Positions 49,915 through 58,684 of a stretch of 64,000 nt of DNA are shown here, piece by piece; positions within the stretch are counted from its first letter, which is position 1, and each line of letters begins with the position of its first letter. Below the pieces are notes generated by a model that saw only the letters and a program-made list of their open reading frames with translations, did not search any database and was not told the origin of the DNA. Position numbers and translations under genes: made by a program. This DNA is from Salinactinospora qingdaonensis (lineage in GTDB: Bacteria; Actinomycetota; Actinomycetes; Streptosporangiales; Streptosporangiaceae): assembly GCF_039539445.1 (NCBI RefSeq), contig NZ_BAABDD010000012.1, forward strand, positions 1 through 64,000. Reading direction: 5' to 3'.

Positions 49915-51098
49915 AGGTGGCGATCGTGGGAGCGGGCCAGTCGGGGTTGATGCTGGCCCACGAGCTGCTCGACGCGGAGGTGGAGGTGGAGCTGTTCACC
50001 AACCAGTACCCCGGCGAATTGCGGTTCGGCAACGCCGAGATCACTCAGGTCATGTTCCCCTCCACCCTGGAGGCCGAACAGCAGGTGGGTTTGGACCACT
50101 GGTCGGATCGCGCGCCGCGGTTCGGCACCGCCAGCCTGTCAGCCCGCCCGCCCCAGGCCGATCCGGTGGGGTTCGTGGGCGCCCTCCCCGGTCAGGGGAC
50201 GGCGGTAGATCCGCGCGAGAAGATGGCCGCCTGGCTGGAAAGCTTCGACCAGCGTGGCGGGCGCGTGCACATCCACGCCGTCACCGTCTCCGAACTGGAC
50301 TGGTACGTCACCGCGGGGCGTTACGACCTCATCATCATCGCGGTGGGAAGCGGTGAACTCGGCGCGCTGTTCCCCTTGGACGCCGGCCAGGAGCAGGCGG
50401 CGCATCCACGCGCGATCTGCCAGGTCTACCTGGAAGGGGTGCGTCCCGGGGAGGCGGACTTGCAGGTGGTCACCACTCCCTATGGGGAGATCTTCCAGGT
50501 GCCCATCCTCACCGGCCATGGGCCGGCCCACAGCGTGTTCCTCAGCGCACGCCTGGACGGTCCGCTGGACTGCCGCCCCGACCAGGGGCGTCGGGTCGAT
50601 GCCCACGCTGAACTGATGGCCCGGCTGCGCCAGTTCACCCCCGACCTCTACGAGCAGTGCGCGGCGGCCGAGCTGGTGGACTCGGGGGCGGCCATCCTCA
50701 CCCGCACTAAACCGGCCCGGCGCCGTCCCGTGGGCTACCTGCCCTCGGGCGGGGTTGTGCTGGGCATGGGCGACACGGTGCGGCCCTTGTGCCCGACCAC
50801 CGGCCAGGGGTGGGCCGGCTCCACCCGCGCCGCGCTGACCTACCGGGACCACATCCTCGCCCAGGCCAAGGACGGTGGCCCGTTCGACGTCGACTTTATG
50901 ATCCGCGCCTGTACCGACTACGACACCCACTTCGTGCAACCCGCTAGCGCCTTCGTGCACATGATCGAGAGTTTCTGGTCGGGCCAGCTTTCTGAGGAGG
51001 AGCAACAGCGCTTCCACCAGGCCGTGGCCGATCCCGAAGCCGCCAACGCCTGGTTTACCGCCTGGGACAACCCCAGCCTGTTCGTCTCCGCTGACTGA
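49911..51098 (+). CDS. StyA-like flavin monooxygenase
   Basis: The 395-aa protein resembles styrene monooxygenase subunit A: VKVAIVGAGQSGLMLAHELL is the FAD Rossmann motif, DPREKMAAWLESFDQRGGRV and YDLIIIAVGSGELGALF follow, and GVVLGMGDTVRPLCPTTGQG is the GD-type motif, with GWAGSTRAALTYRDHILAQA after it. StyA enzymes use reduced FAD from a separate reductase to epoxidise vinyl groups or indoles. No StyB reductase is adjacent. GTG 49911 has AAGGAGG at a good spacing. In this locus it may oxidise a PKS product or precursor. Confidence 0.75.
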   Translation: MKVAIVGAGQSGLMLAHELLDAEVEVELFTNQYPGELRFGNAEITQVMFPSTLEAEQQVGLDHWSDRAPRFGTASLSARPPQADPVGFVGALPGQGTAVDPREKMAAWLESFDQRGGRVHIHAVTVSELDWYVTAGRYDLIIIAVGSGELGALFPLDAGQEQAAHPRAICQVYLEGVRPGEADLQVVTTPYGEIFQVPILTGHGPAHSVFLSARLDGPLDCRPDQGRRVDAHAELMARLRQFTPDLYEQCAAAELVDSGAAILTRTKPARRRPVGYLPSGGVVLGMGDTVRPLCPTTGQGWAGSTRAALTYRDHILAQAKDGGPFDVDFMIRACTDYDTHFVQPASAFVHMIESFWSGQLSEEEQQRFHQAVADPEAANAWFTAWDNPSLFVSAD

Positions 51099-51224
51099 CC
51101 GGGGCGGGAGTGGCCGCCACCCCTGCGGCGTGAGGCCCCAGGCTCTCCTTCGTCATTTCTGTCCGTTTTGTCATCGATTCCCGTGTCATTAATGGATGAT
51201 CCCCCCATTGAGATGAGGAACCCC

Positions 51225-51923
51225 ATGTCGTCTCCTCCGGCCTCTTCGCCTCCCGCCGCACCAGAGGGCGCCAACCCAGGTCTCTACACCCGTCTGACGA
51301 TGCGGTGGCGCTACACGCCGCAAGTGATCTGGTGGCGCCACCCCCGCGTGTGGGGCGTGCCCAACCCCGTGCTGCACACACTGCTGGCCGCCCACGCCGG
51401 CCAGGAACACCTGGAAGTGGGCGTGGGCAACGGTTACTTCCCCAGCCGCTTACCCGCCTGGAGCCCGGTGCGCACCCTGCATTTGATGGACGTCAACCCC
51501 GCCTGCCTGGCTATCGCCTCCCACACCTTGCGCCGCCGGTTCACGCTGCACAGCCACCACCACAGCGCGCTGACACCGTGGGAAAACCTCGCCGACGACA
51601 GCGTGGACTCGATCAACTCCTATATGACCCTGCACGCCATCGAACGCACTGGCATCGGCGACCTGGAACCGCTGGTCGCCGAGGCTCACCGGGTAACCAA
51701 GCCCGGCGGATGCTTCTTCGGCGCCACCATCGTCCCCAAGGGCGCCGGTGTGCACCTCAAGCCCAGCGCCGCCCGGCTAATCGAGCAGTACAACGCCGCC
51801 GGCGTGTTCTCCAACGCCAACGACTCCGTCGAAGACCTCCATGACCTCTTGGAGGGCCACTTCGCCCACGTCACCACCCGCGCGTTTGGCTGTGTGGCCG
51901 TTTGGGAGGCGGTGGTTAGATGA
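51225..51923 (+). CDS. Class I SAM-dependent methyltransferase
   Basis: The 232-aa protein has motif I LEVGVGNGYFPSRLP, motif II LHLMDVNPACLAIAS, and a post-motif segment AHRVTKPGGCFFGATIVPKG. The order fits small-molecule methyltransferases. ATG 51225 is preferred over upstream ATGs at 51192 and 51213 because GATGAGGAA precedes it. It overlaps the PKS gene by ATGA, so the two are coupled. Its likely substrate is a PKS-bound or released product, but nothing in the sequence identifies the acceptor. Confidence 0.8.
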   Translation: MSSPPASSPPAAPEGANPGLYTRLTMRWRYTPQVIWWRHPRVWGVPNPVLHTLLAAHAGQEHLEVGVGNGYFPSRLPAWSPVRTLHLMDVNPACLAIASHTLRRRFTLHSHHHSALTPWENLADDSVDSINSYMTLHAIERTGIGDLEPLVAEAHRVTKPGGCFFGATIVPKGAGVHLKPSAARLIEQYNAAGVFSNANDSVEDLHDLLEGHFAHVTTRAFGCVAVWEAVVR

Positions 51924-54865
51924 CGGTTCCCACAGCTACCCCTGCCCTGGTGGGGATCGGCTGCCGCCTGCCCGGAGACGTGCATGGCCCGGCCGCGTTC
52001 TGGGAGTTCCTGGTCGAGGGGCGCGACGCGGTAGCGCCGATGCCTGAGCACCGGTGGAAGGTGATGCGCGACCTGCTGGCCCCCGAGGACCGGCCCGAAC
52101 AGCCCTGGCGGGCCGGCGCGCTGGCCGACATCGACGGCTTCGACCACGGCTTCTTCGGGATCTCAGCAGAGGAGGCCGCCGTCATCGACGCCCAGCAGCG
52201 GCTGCTGCTGGAGGTGGTCGTCGACGCGCTCTACGACGCCGGTATGTCGCTGGAGTCGGTGGCGAGTCGGCGTATCGGCGTCTACGTGGGGGCTGCCGCG
52301 CCCGATCACGCCACGTTGGCTTTCGCCGCCGGTGAGCGGCCGGGGATGCTGGCCGCCGGCGGGATCGGCGCGAGTATGCTCAGCGCCCGCGTGGCTCACT
52401 GTCTCGACCTGCATGGACCGGCCGTGACCGTCGACACCGCCTGCTCCAGCGCGCTGACCGCCACCCACCAGGCGTGCCGCGATCTCGCCGTCGGCGATGT
52501 CGACACCGCGATCGTGGCCGGGGTCAACCTGCTGCAAAACCCGCTGATCACCCGCGCCTTCGTCGACGGTGGGGTGCTCGCACCGGATGGGCGGTGCAAA
52601 CCCTTCGACGCCGCCGCCGACGGTTACGTGCGTAGCGAGGGTGTGGCCGCCGTCGTCCTCACCCACTGGGGGGAGACTCTCCCCGAGCGCGACCGGGTAT
52701 ACGCGCTGCTGCGCGGTAGCCACATCAACACCGACGGCCACTCCCGAGGTGGACTCTTCGCCCCCAGTAGCCAGGCTCAGGCCGCGCTGCTGCGCGACAC
52801 CTACGCCGTCTCCGACATCGGTATGGACGAGGTGGACTATGTGGAGGCCCACGGCACCGGCACCCGCGCCGGCGACCGGGTGGAGGCCACGGCCCTGGCC
52901 GGGGCGTTCGCCCGCCCGCCCGAGCAGCCGCTGTGGGTGGGTTCGGTCAAATCCAATCTGGGCCATACCGAGTCCGCAGCCGGCCTGGTCGGTCTGATCA
53001 AGACAGCGTTGAGCCTCCACCATGGCCGCATCCCGGCCACGCTGCACCACACCCAACCTCGCCCCGCGCTGGCCACTCTGCCGTTGGAGGTGGTCACTGA
53101 GGCGCGCCCCTGGCCCGCCCAGGAGCAGCGCGTGGCCGGAGTGTCCAGCTTCGGTTACGGCGGCACCAATGCCCACGCCGTCCTCACCAGCCCGCCCGGG
53201 CCGCAACGCTCCTCGGCGGGTGCGGCCACGCCCGAGGCCGAACCCGCCGGGCCGGTGGTGCTGCCGCTGTCCGCTGCCACTGCCCAAGGCGTAGCCGAGA
53301 CCGCCCAGACGTGGGCCGAGCACCTGGACGAACAGGCCGACCTCGCCGCCACGGCCGCGTTGGCCACCCACGGCCGCGACCACCGCGCTACCCGTGCCGC
53401 CGTCATCGCCGACTCGGTGCCCGCCGCACGGGAGGCGCTGACCGCGCTGGCCGCGGGGCGCACACCCCCCGAAGCCGTGGGCCCCCACACCGCTGCCCGG
53501 CAGCGGCGGATGGTCTTCGTCTTCCCTGGACAAGGCGGACACGACCCCGCCATGGGCACGCTGCTGGCCCAGCGTTTCCCCGAGTTCGCCGCCACCGTCG
53601 AACGGGTGCAGGCCGCCTTGGCCCGCCACGAGGGCCACGAGCCCTGGACGCCGGGCCGGGAACCGCGCGGAGTGGCCGGCGTGCAGCAGGCCACCTTCAC
53701 CGTTCAGGTGGCCCTGGCCGAGGTGTGGCGCACCCGCGGGGTGATCCCCGAGATGGTGGTGGGCCATTCGCTGGGCGAGGTCGCCGCCGCCCACGTCGCC
53801 GGAGTCCTTTCCCTCGACGATGCGGCTCGCCTGGTGTGCGCGCGCAGCGCCGTCCTCGCCGACGCCGCAGCCGAGGGCGGCCTGCTGGCCACCGCCCTGG
53901 ACCGCGAGCAGGTCACGCAGGTGCTGGCCGAGGTGGGCGGCCAGGTCAGCGTCGCCGCCGACAACGGGCCCGGCCACACCATCCTCACCGGTCCCCACGA
54001 GGTGCTGACCACCCTGCGGGATCACCTGGAGGAGCGTGGCGTCTTCGCCCGCTACGTGGCCGAGAGTCCACCCGCCCACAGCCGCTTCCTCGACCCCTAC
54101 CTGAACGACTTCGCCGCGTCCATAGCCGGTCTGCACCCCCAGGCCGGCCATGTGGGCATGGTCTCCACCGCCACCGCTGAGACGGTCGCCGGCGAGTACC
54201 TCGACACCGGATACTGGACCCGCCAGTTGCGCGTACCGGTGCAGTTGCATTCGGCCATTCGCCACCTGGCCGAACAGACCGACAGCGCCTTCGTCGAGAT
54301 CTCCCCGCGCTCCGTGCTCAGCCACGCCATCGAGGACACCTTGACCCACCACCACCTGCCCGGAGCCACCGTGGCCCCCGGCTCCTCTTCGACCGGTGAC
54401 GAGCACACTCGCCTCCTGGCCGCCTTCGCCGGCCTCTACACCCGCGGCCACACGCCCGTATGGCCCACCGCTTCCCGGTGGCGCCCCGCCGAGCTACCGC
54501 CGCCGCACTGGCACCGCGACACCGGTACCGACGCCACTCCCGCGGCGCCGCTGGCTGACGCGCTGGCCACGGCCGCACCCGAGCAGCGCCGGGCGCTGGT
54601 GGTCGAGGCGATCCGCGGCATCGTCGCCGACCTCAGCTCAGTCCCTCTCACCCAGGCCGACTACGACGCCGAACTCACCGCCATCGGACTGGCCTCGCGT
54701 GACCTGCTGGTGCTGCGCGCCCAGTTACGCGACCTCCACCCGGCCCTCGCTCAGCTCGACGCCGCCACGATCTACCGCGCCGCCACGATCAACGCCCTCG
54801 CCGACACCCTCCTGGAGCTGTTGCCCACTCCTGCCCCCGAGCCGGTCGAGGCCGTCACCTCGTGA
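51920..54865 (+). CDS. Type I polyketide synthase, KS-AT-ACP
   Basis: The 981-aa protein is a single module. The KS domain has Cys175 in DTACSSAL, then EAHGTGTRAGD and SVKSNLGHTESAAG. The AT domain starts with FVFPGQGGHDPAM and has Ser617 in VVGHSLGEVAAAHVAG; AESPPAHSRFLDPY is in the substrate-side region. The C-terminal carrier reads TAIGLASRDLLVLR with Ser926; the usual LDS is LAS, so the phosphopantetheine serine is kept but its Asp is Ala. There is no KR, DH or ER. Such a small module may extend or load one unit and pass it to partners such as the methyltransferase and StyA-like oxygenase. The AT specificity cannot be fixed by eye. Confidence 0.9.
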   Translation: MTVPTATPALVGIGCRLPGDVHGPAAFWEFLVEGRDAVAPMPEHRWKVMRDLLAPEDRPEQPWRAGALADIDGFDHGFFGISAEEAAVIDAQQRLLLEVVVDALYDAGMSLESVASRRIGVYVGAAAPDHATLAFAAGERPGMLAAGGIGASMLSARVAHCLDLHGPAVTVDTACSSALTATHQACRDLAVGDVDTAIVAGVNLLQNPLITRAFVDGGVLAPDGRCKPFDAAADGYVRSEGVAAVVLTHWGETLPERDRVYALLRGSHINTDGHSRGGLFAPSSQAQAALLRDTYAVSDIGMDEVDYVEAHGTGTRAGDRVEATALAGAFARPPEQPLWVGSVKSNLGHTESAAGLVGLIKTALSLHHGRIPATLHHTQPRPALATLPLEVVTEARPWPAQEQRVAGVSSFGYGGTNAHAVLTSPPGPQRSSAGAATPEAEPAGPVVLPLSAATAQGVAETAQTWAEHLDEQADLAATAALATHGRDHRATRAAVIADSVPAAREALTALAAGRTPPEAVGPHTAARQRRMVFVFPGQGGHDPAMGTLLAQRFPEFAATVERVQAALARHEGHEPWTPGREPRGVAGVQQATFTVQVALAEVWRTRGVIPEMVVGHSLGEVAAAHVAGVLSLDDAARLVCARSAVLADAAAEGGLLATALDREQVTQVLAEVGGQVSVAADNGPGHTILTGPHEVLTTLRDHLEERGVFARYVAESPPAHSRFLDPYLNDFAASIAGLHPQAGHVGMVSTATAETVAGEYLDTGYWTRQLRVPVQLHSAIRHLAEQTDSAFVEISPRSVLSHAIEDTLTHHHLPGATVAPGSSSTGDEHTRLLAAFAGLYTRGHTPVWPTASRWRPAELPPPHWHRDTGTDATPAAPLADALATAAPEQRRALVVEAIRGIVADLSSVPLTQADYDAELTAIGLASRDLLVLRAQLRDLHPALAQLDAATIYRAATINALADTLLELLPTPAPEPVEAVTS

Positions 54866-54884
54866 CCGGGCCTCCTCATTGAGC

Positions 54885-54933
54885 TGTGCCGTCCCTCGAC
54901 GCCGGCTGCCCGGCAGCGTCGAGGGACGGCACA
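54885..54933 (+). terminator. Strong hairpin terminator after PKS
   Basis: A perfect 18-bp stem (54885-54902 with 54916-54933) with a 13-nt loop begins 20 nt after the PKS stop. A second 9-bp hairpin (54942-54950 with 54970-54978) follows. Confidence 0.7.
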
Positions 54934-55316
54934 CGGCCGCGGGCCGGCGCCCTGCTCCCCCTGGTGAGAGCGCCGGCCCGCGTGTACTCCCCTGGAGTTC
55001 AGGGGAGTCGCACCCGAACGGGAGCCGCGGGCGAGTCCACCGCTCGCGGATCGGCGGACGCCCCCACGTTGCTGCCGATCCCTAAAGCGCTGTCTCGCTG
55101 TGTCGCTTCCGAACGAGCGCGCGCCCAGCCGCGGGCCGAACCCGCGGCCGGTCTGTCCCCGCTGCCTGGGCCACCGCTCACGGATGCGCAGCGGTGGCGT
55201 CCTCCGCAGCGGGGCGGGAGCTGAGGGGGCTACCGGCCTCCTGCCGGCAGCCCTCGCCAACGGCAGCCGCCGGGCGCCGGAAGCCAGGGCGCGGGTGCCC
55301 CGCTGCCCCTCGACTC

Positions 55317-56933
55317 CTACGCCCGACACCGACGCGGCCAGCGCGGCTGGCGCGCTGCCGGCGCCAGCCACGGCCACCGGCCCCGCTTGCCGTCCTCGAT
55401 CAGCGGAACCATCCGGAACGCGGCATCGCTCAACCCGGCGAACAGGTGCCGGTTGCCGTTGCCCGAGGGGCCGTGGCCCCACCGGTACCCCAGCAGGTTC
55501 CACGTGTAGACCGGCACTCGCCGCGGCACGGCCCGCGTCGGCTCCTCACCGCCGGCTCCGGCCCACCCCTGCTCGTCAGTGACGATGATCACCCGGTCGT
55601 GGCCGCGGTAGTGCCTGCGCACCGCGTCGGCACTGTTCGTGCCGCCGCGCGCGCCCCAGAACCGCTCGGTCACCTTCAGCAGCGCATCCCCCGCGCCCAG
55701 TGCCACCCGCTCGCTGCTGGTGTCGAACTGCACCAGGTCGGCCTTCCGGCAGCGCAGCGCCAGCGCGGCACCGAAGATCTGCGCGGCGTCGGAACCGGTC
55801 AGTTCGGAGCGCTGCGACAGCGGCGCGCCCATCGAGCCCGACTGGTCGACCAGGACCAGGGTCCGTCCCGCCAGCTCGGGCACGTTGGCCAGCGAGTGGC
55901 CCAGCGCCCGTTCCAGCGCGGCGCCCCAGCGTAGGCTGGTCACGGAGCGGTAGGCGGCCAGGAACCGCATCGGCAACTGCCGCGAACGCGCCACCTCGTC
56001 AGGGTCGGCGAGCTGGGCGGCCACCGCATCGGCAACCTCGCCCGATACGCCCGCTTGGTCGAAGTTGCGCAGGTTACGCAATTTGGCCATATACCCCATC
56101 GACGGCAGCATGGCCTGCCACGCTTGAGCATCCATCGGCCCCTGTAGCCACCCGGCCAGCGCCTCCCACGTCATGCCGGCGCGCGCCAGCGTGTCGGCGG
56201 CGTCGGGGCGGCGCAGCACCTCCCGGCGCCGCTGCACCGGTAGCGCCATCAGCTCCGCGCGCGCCCGCAGCGTGGCCAGCTCGCCCGGGATCGGGTTGTC
56301 CCGCTGGTGGCGCCGGTCCAGCGTGTGCCGGAACAGCGCCCCCTGGCGCTCGTCGCGCGCGGCGGGGTGGGTGAGGTCGAGCACGTCACCGAAGCGGAAG
56401 CCGCGGCTGTCGGTGTCGTATTTCAGCAGCGCACGCTCGGTGTACAGTCGCGTGGCCGCGTCGGCGACACCCCGCTTGACCGGCTTGGGGATGGTCCGAC
56501 CGTAGCGGCCCACCCAGTAGGCCAGCGCCTCGCCGGGCTCGTCGGGTCGGCGCAGCACCGAGGCGACGAGCTGTCGACTGCGCCCGTGCAGTCCCGCGGC
56601 CAGCCGCGCCTTGGCCGCCTCCAGGGCTCCCACTAGAGGCGCCGAGCGCAGGTTGGCCTCCTGGCGCAGCCAGTACAGCAGGTCGGCCAGCCAGTCGACG
56701 TCCTCCACCGCCAGCGCAGCGACCAGGGAGCGGAACCGCTCGTCGCGCTCCTCGGCGGCCTCGTAGAAGGTGTGCTCGCCCACCATGTTGGACACCGCCA
56801 GCACGAACAGCTCCGAGCGGGCGTCACGCAGGTAGCCCGGCGCGCCCTCGTAGGTGCGTCCGGAGGCGACGGTCTCGCTCATCAGCGGGCCGGGGGCGTG
56901 GGGGGCGGCGGTGGGGCGGTTGAACTTGGCCAT
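55317..56933 (-). CDS. rsr: Ro60-like TROVE-domain RNA-binding protein (Rsr)
   Basis: The 538-aa protein is a bacterial Ro60. The N-terminal HEAT-repeat ring is seen in VGEHTFYEAAEERDERFRSL, WLADLLYWLRQEANLRSAPL and YWVGRYGRTIPKPVKRGVAD. The C-terminal von Willebrand A domain has the MIDAS motif VLVDQSGSMGAPLSQRS and IIVTDEQGWAGAG. Ro60 rings bind misfolded RNA through the hole and Y RNA on the outside, and work with PNPase or other nucleases in RNA repair and decay. ATG 56933 is preferred over GTG 56939 because GAGG lies 7 nt upstream. Two Y RNAs lie directly upstream on the same strand. No RtcB, RtcA or PNPase gene is in the window. Confidence 0.92.
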   Translation of the reverse strand: MAKFNRPTAAPHAPGPLMSETVASGRTYEGAPGYLRDARSELFVLAVSNMVGEHTFYEAAEERDERFRSLVAALAVEDVDWLADLLYWLRQEANLRSAPLVGALEAAKARLAAGLHGRSRQLVASVLRRPDEPGEALAYWVGRYGRTIPKPVKRGVADAATRLYTERALLKYDTDSRGFRFGDVLDLTHPAARDERQGALFRHTLDRRHQRDNPIPGELATLRARAELMALPVQRRREVLRRPDAADTLARAGMTWEALAGWLQGPMDAQAWQAMLPSMGYMAKLRNLRNFDQAGVSGEVADAVAAQLADPDEVARSRQLPMRFLAAYRSVTSLRWGAALERALGHSLANVPELAGRTLVLVDQSGSMGAPLSQRSELTGSDAAQIFGAALALRCRKADLVQFDTSSERVALGAGDALLKVTERFWGARGGTNSADAVRRHYRGHDRVIIVTDEQGWAGAGGEEPTRAVPRRVPVYTWNLLGYRWGHGPSGNGNRHLFAGLSDAAFRMVPLIEDGKRGRWPWLAPAARQPRWPRRCRA

Positions 56934-57004
56934 ACGCACACCTCGAAAAACTTGCGGTCAACAAATGGACACCGAGAGTGGGCGTTCGCGACCACGCTGT
57001 GCCG

Positions 57005-57146
57005 CAGTGCCCGAGACCGAGACGGCCACGGAACCGTTAGTGCTCTACCGGGCTGAGCTACACCCCCGTGGTGGGGGTGGCGGGATTCGAACCCGCGGCC
57101 TCTCACTTACAAGGTGAAGTATCCGTTGCCTGCGCACCGGGCACTG
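57005..57146 (-). ncRNA. Y RNA with circularly permuted tRNA domain (YrlA-like)
   Basis: The 142-nt RNA runs from 57146 down to 57005. The ends pair (CAGTGCCCG with CGGGCACTG, 9 bp), then GGCAACGGA with TCCGTGGCC (8 of 9), forming the Ro60-binding stem. Inside it, in this order, are an anticodon-type hairpin TCAC-CTTGTAA-GTGA, a T arm GCGGG-TTCGAAT-CCCGC, acceptor 3' strand CACCCCC, the loop ACCAC, acceptor 5' strand GGGGGTG (7 of 7 pairs), TA, and a D arm GCTC-AGCCCGGTA-GAGC. This is a complete tRNA with its halves exchanged and the discriminator plus CCA (ACCA) encoded in the junction loop. Bacterial Y RNAs beside Ro60 are known to mimic tRNA. The location fits exactly. Confidence 0.85.
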
Positions 57147-57170
57147 ACTGGCACGTGTTGTCGCGACGCC

Positions 57171-57285
57171 CCTCCCGAGTCCACGGCGATGACGGTTCCC
57201 GTTGCCGCCACGGCGAACCGTGCGACAGTGCCGGAGTCGAACCGGGTGGGTCGCCAGAAGTATCCGTCATCTACGCACCGGGAAG
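57171..57285 (-). ncRNA. Second Y RNA (YrlB-like)
   Basis: A second, shorter RNA lies just upstream of the first. Its 5' strand shares CCCGGTGCG and ACGGATACTTC with the first Y RNA. The ends pair (CTTCCCG with CGGGAGG, one G-U), followed by a perfect 8-bp stem GATGACGG with CCGTCATC. Inside is a T-arm-like hairpin CCGG-TTCGACT-CCGG but no full cloverleaf. An alternative hairpin (57192-57198 with 57215-57221) would compete with the stem. Two Y RNAs beside Ro60 are known in other bacteria. Confidence 0.7.
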
Positions 57286-57461
57286 CGCGTGCTCATTAAC
57301 GTATCGAGGGGGATCGCCCGAAAGCCACTCATTTTTGCCGCGATAGGTCGGCGACGGCGAGGGCTGGTGGCGGCCGGGGTGGCCTGTGGGGTGCGGCTGC
57401 GCTGGGGCGGGCTTCACCGGGGGGCGTGTGAGAGTGTCATGGCGAACCTCGCCCCCGAGGG

Positions 57462-57513
57462 GGCTGCCGAGAGCGCGAAGCGGTCGAGGCACGAGCGAAC
57501 GAAGGACGTTCTC
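57462..57513. repeat. Dispersed repeat core, copy C
   Basis: GGCTGCCGAGAGCGCGAAGC followed by GGTCGAGGCACGAGCGAACG matches the central part of the MITE-like element copy A in the same orientation. The terminal repeats are not recognisable here. Confidence 0.6.
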
Positions 57514-57941
57514 CCCTCCGCCGCCCCGTGTCGCCGGCCCCGCCACGCAACGCCCCGTGGGCCAACCGCTCCCGTCGCCGCCCCTCCAAGAAGCACCTGG
57601 TCGCCACGGGCTACGAGGAGAGATGGCTCATTCCTCTAGGCGCCAGGGCAAGCCGCACAGGTGCCCTTCCCGAGGCCACAGCGTCGGCGGGAGCGGGATC
57701 TCGGTAGCACCGAGCGCCGGCGTTCGCGTGCCGGCGACTCCCTGAAATAGAAACGGAGCGAAGGACCCGCCGACTACACACCGGGAAGGGCGAAGGCGAC
57801 CCTACCCCACATCCGGGAGCGGGCGCCGGCCGATTTTTCGGCCGCTGGAGGATCGCGCGGCGCACACCAGACGGGGGCCGGGCCCGGAGGTTGCTGTGGA
57901 GCCCGATACGGTGGCTGATCTTGTCTTGCTCGTCCGCCGTC

Positions 57942-57976
57942 GCTCGCACCTCGATCGCTTCGCGATCTCGGCAGCC
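57942..57976. repeat. Dispersed repeat core, copy D
   Basis: GCTCGCACCTCGATCGCTTC and GCGATCTCGGCAGCC match the core of copy A in reverse orientation. The palindrome is GATCGCTTCGCGATC. Confidence 0.6.
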
Positions 57977-58030
57977 TGGCGTGACCGTCGGCCACTGGTG
58001 GGGGCGGGCCGTGCAGAGGCGGTGACCGGA

Positions 58031-58459
58031 TCACCGGTCGGCGTTGTCGGCCAGCCGGTGGAGGACGTCTCGCACGGCGGCGAGTTCGCTGTCGCTGATG
58101 GCGGAGCGCAGTTGGCGGTCGAAGGCCACAGCGGCCGAACGCAGCCGGTGGAACGCGGCTTCGCCCTCCGCGGTGAGCGTGATCCGGTGGACCCGCCGGT
58201 TGCGGGGGTCGCGTGCCCGGCTGACCAGGCCGTCGCGTTCCATCGCGTTGAGGTGGTGTGTCAGCGTCGCCTCGCGGATCTCCAGCTCTTCGGCGAGTTG
58301 GCGCTGCGTACTGTCGGGATTCTTCTTCAGCGACAGCAGGATCAGCCACACCGGCTCCGATCCGCCCGCCTCGGCGAGCGCCTTACCGAAGGCACGGCTG
58401 AGCGTCTTGGCCGTGCGCGAGACCAGTAATCCGATTGGTTGCTGTCGTGGTTGCCCCAC
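58031..58459 (-). CDS. MarR-family regulator
   Basis: The 142-aa protein has the MarR winged helix: PVWLILLSLKKNPDSTQRQL, ELEIREATLTHHLNAMERDG and the wing VSRARDPRNRRVHRITLTAE. A C-terminal helix follows (SELAAVRDVLHRLADNADR). The GTG at 58459 is used; a GGAGG lies unusually close to it, so a slightly different start is possible. The palindrome CGCCTAA-TGC-TTAGGCG at 58475-58491 lies 16 nt upstream and is probably its own operator. No clear target gene is divergent from it. Confidence 0.8.
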   Translation of the reverse strand: MGQPRQQPIGLLVSRTAKTLSRAFGKALAEAGGSEPVWLILLSLKKNPDSTQRQLAEELEIREATLTHHLNAMERDGLVSRARDPRNRRVHRITLTAEGEAAFHRLRSAAVAFDRQLRSAISDSELAAVRDVLHRLADNADR

Positions 58460-58474
58460 ACCTCCAAGATCAGG

Positions 58475-58491
58475 CGCCTAATGCTTAGGCG
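58475..58491. promoter_or_regulatory. MarR autoregulatory operator
   Basis: CGCCTAA-TGC-TTAGGCG is a perfect 7-bp inverted repeat just upstream of the MarR gene. TTAGGCG is followed by TCTAAG, a possible half-site extension. Confidence 0.5.
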
Positions 58492-58645
58492 TCTAAGTTT
58501 TCCTTCGAGGGGCGGTGATGAGGTGACGCCTCGTCGAGCTGCATTAGGGTGGCGAGCTTCTCGGGGGGTGTTTCTATGGGTTTGTCACGCTGGTGGGTGG
58601 GTCGTAGGTGGGGGTTGGTGTGTGTCCGGGGCGGGAGTGTTCTCC

Positions 58646-58684
58646 GTCCGCTCGTGCCTCGATCGCTGCGCGATCTCGGCAGCC
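58646..58684. repeat. Dispersed repeat core, copy E
   Basis: GTCCGCTCGTGCCTCGATCG followed by CTGCGCGATCTCGGCAGCC matches the reverse complement of copy A at nearly every position. It lies opposite to copy F. Confidence 0.65.

Larger units (their letters stand above)
57286..58030. other. Intergenic region with two repeat copies
   Basis: About 740 bp upstream of the Y RNA genes. It must hold the promoter of the Y RNA/Ro60 unit near 57290-57330. It contains repeat cores at 57462-57513 and 57942-57976. I see no protein gene. Confidence 0.45.

Noticed and set aside
57041..57096. Ordinary tRNA-Thr gene or broken tRNA pseudogene
   Set aside because: The 3' half lies before the 5' half on the same strand with only 5 nt between acceptor strands, all arms pair, and it sits inside a longer stem upstream of Ro60. 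A Y RNA with a permuted tRNA explains all of this.
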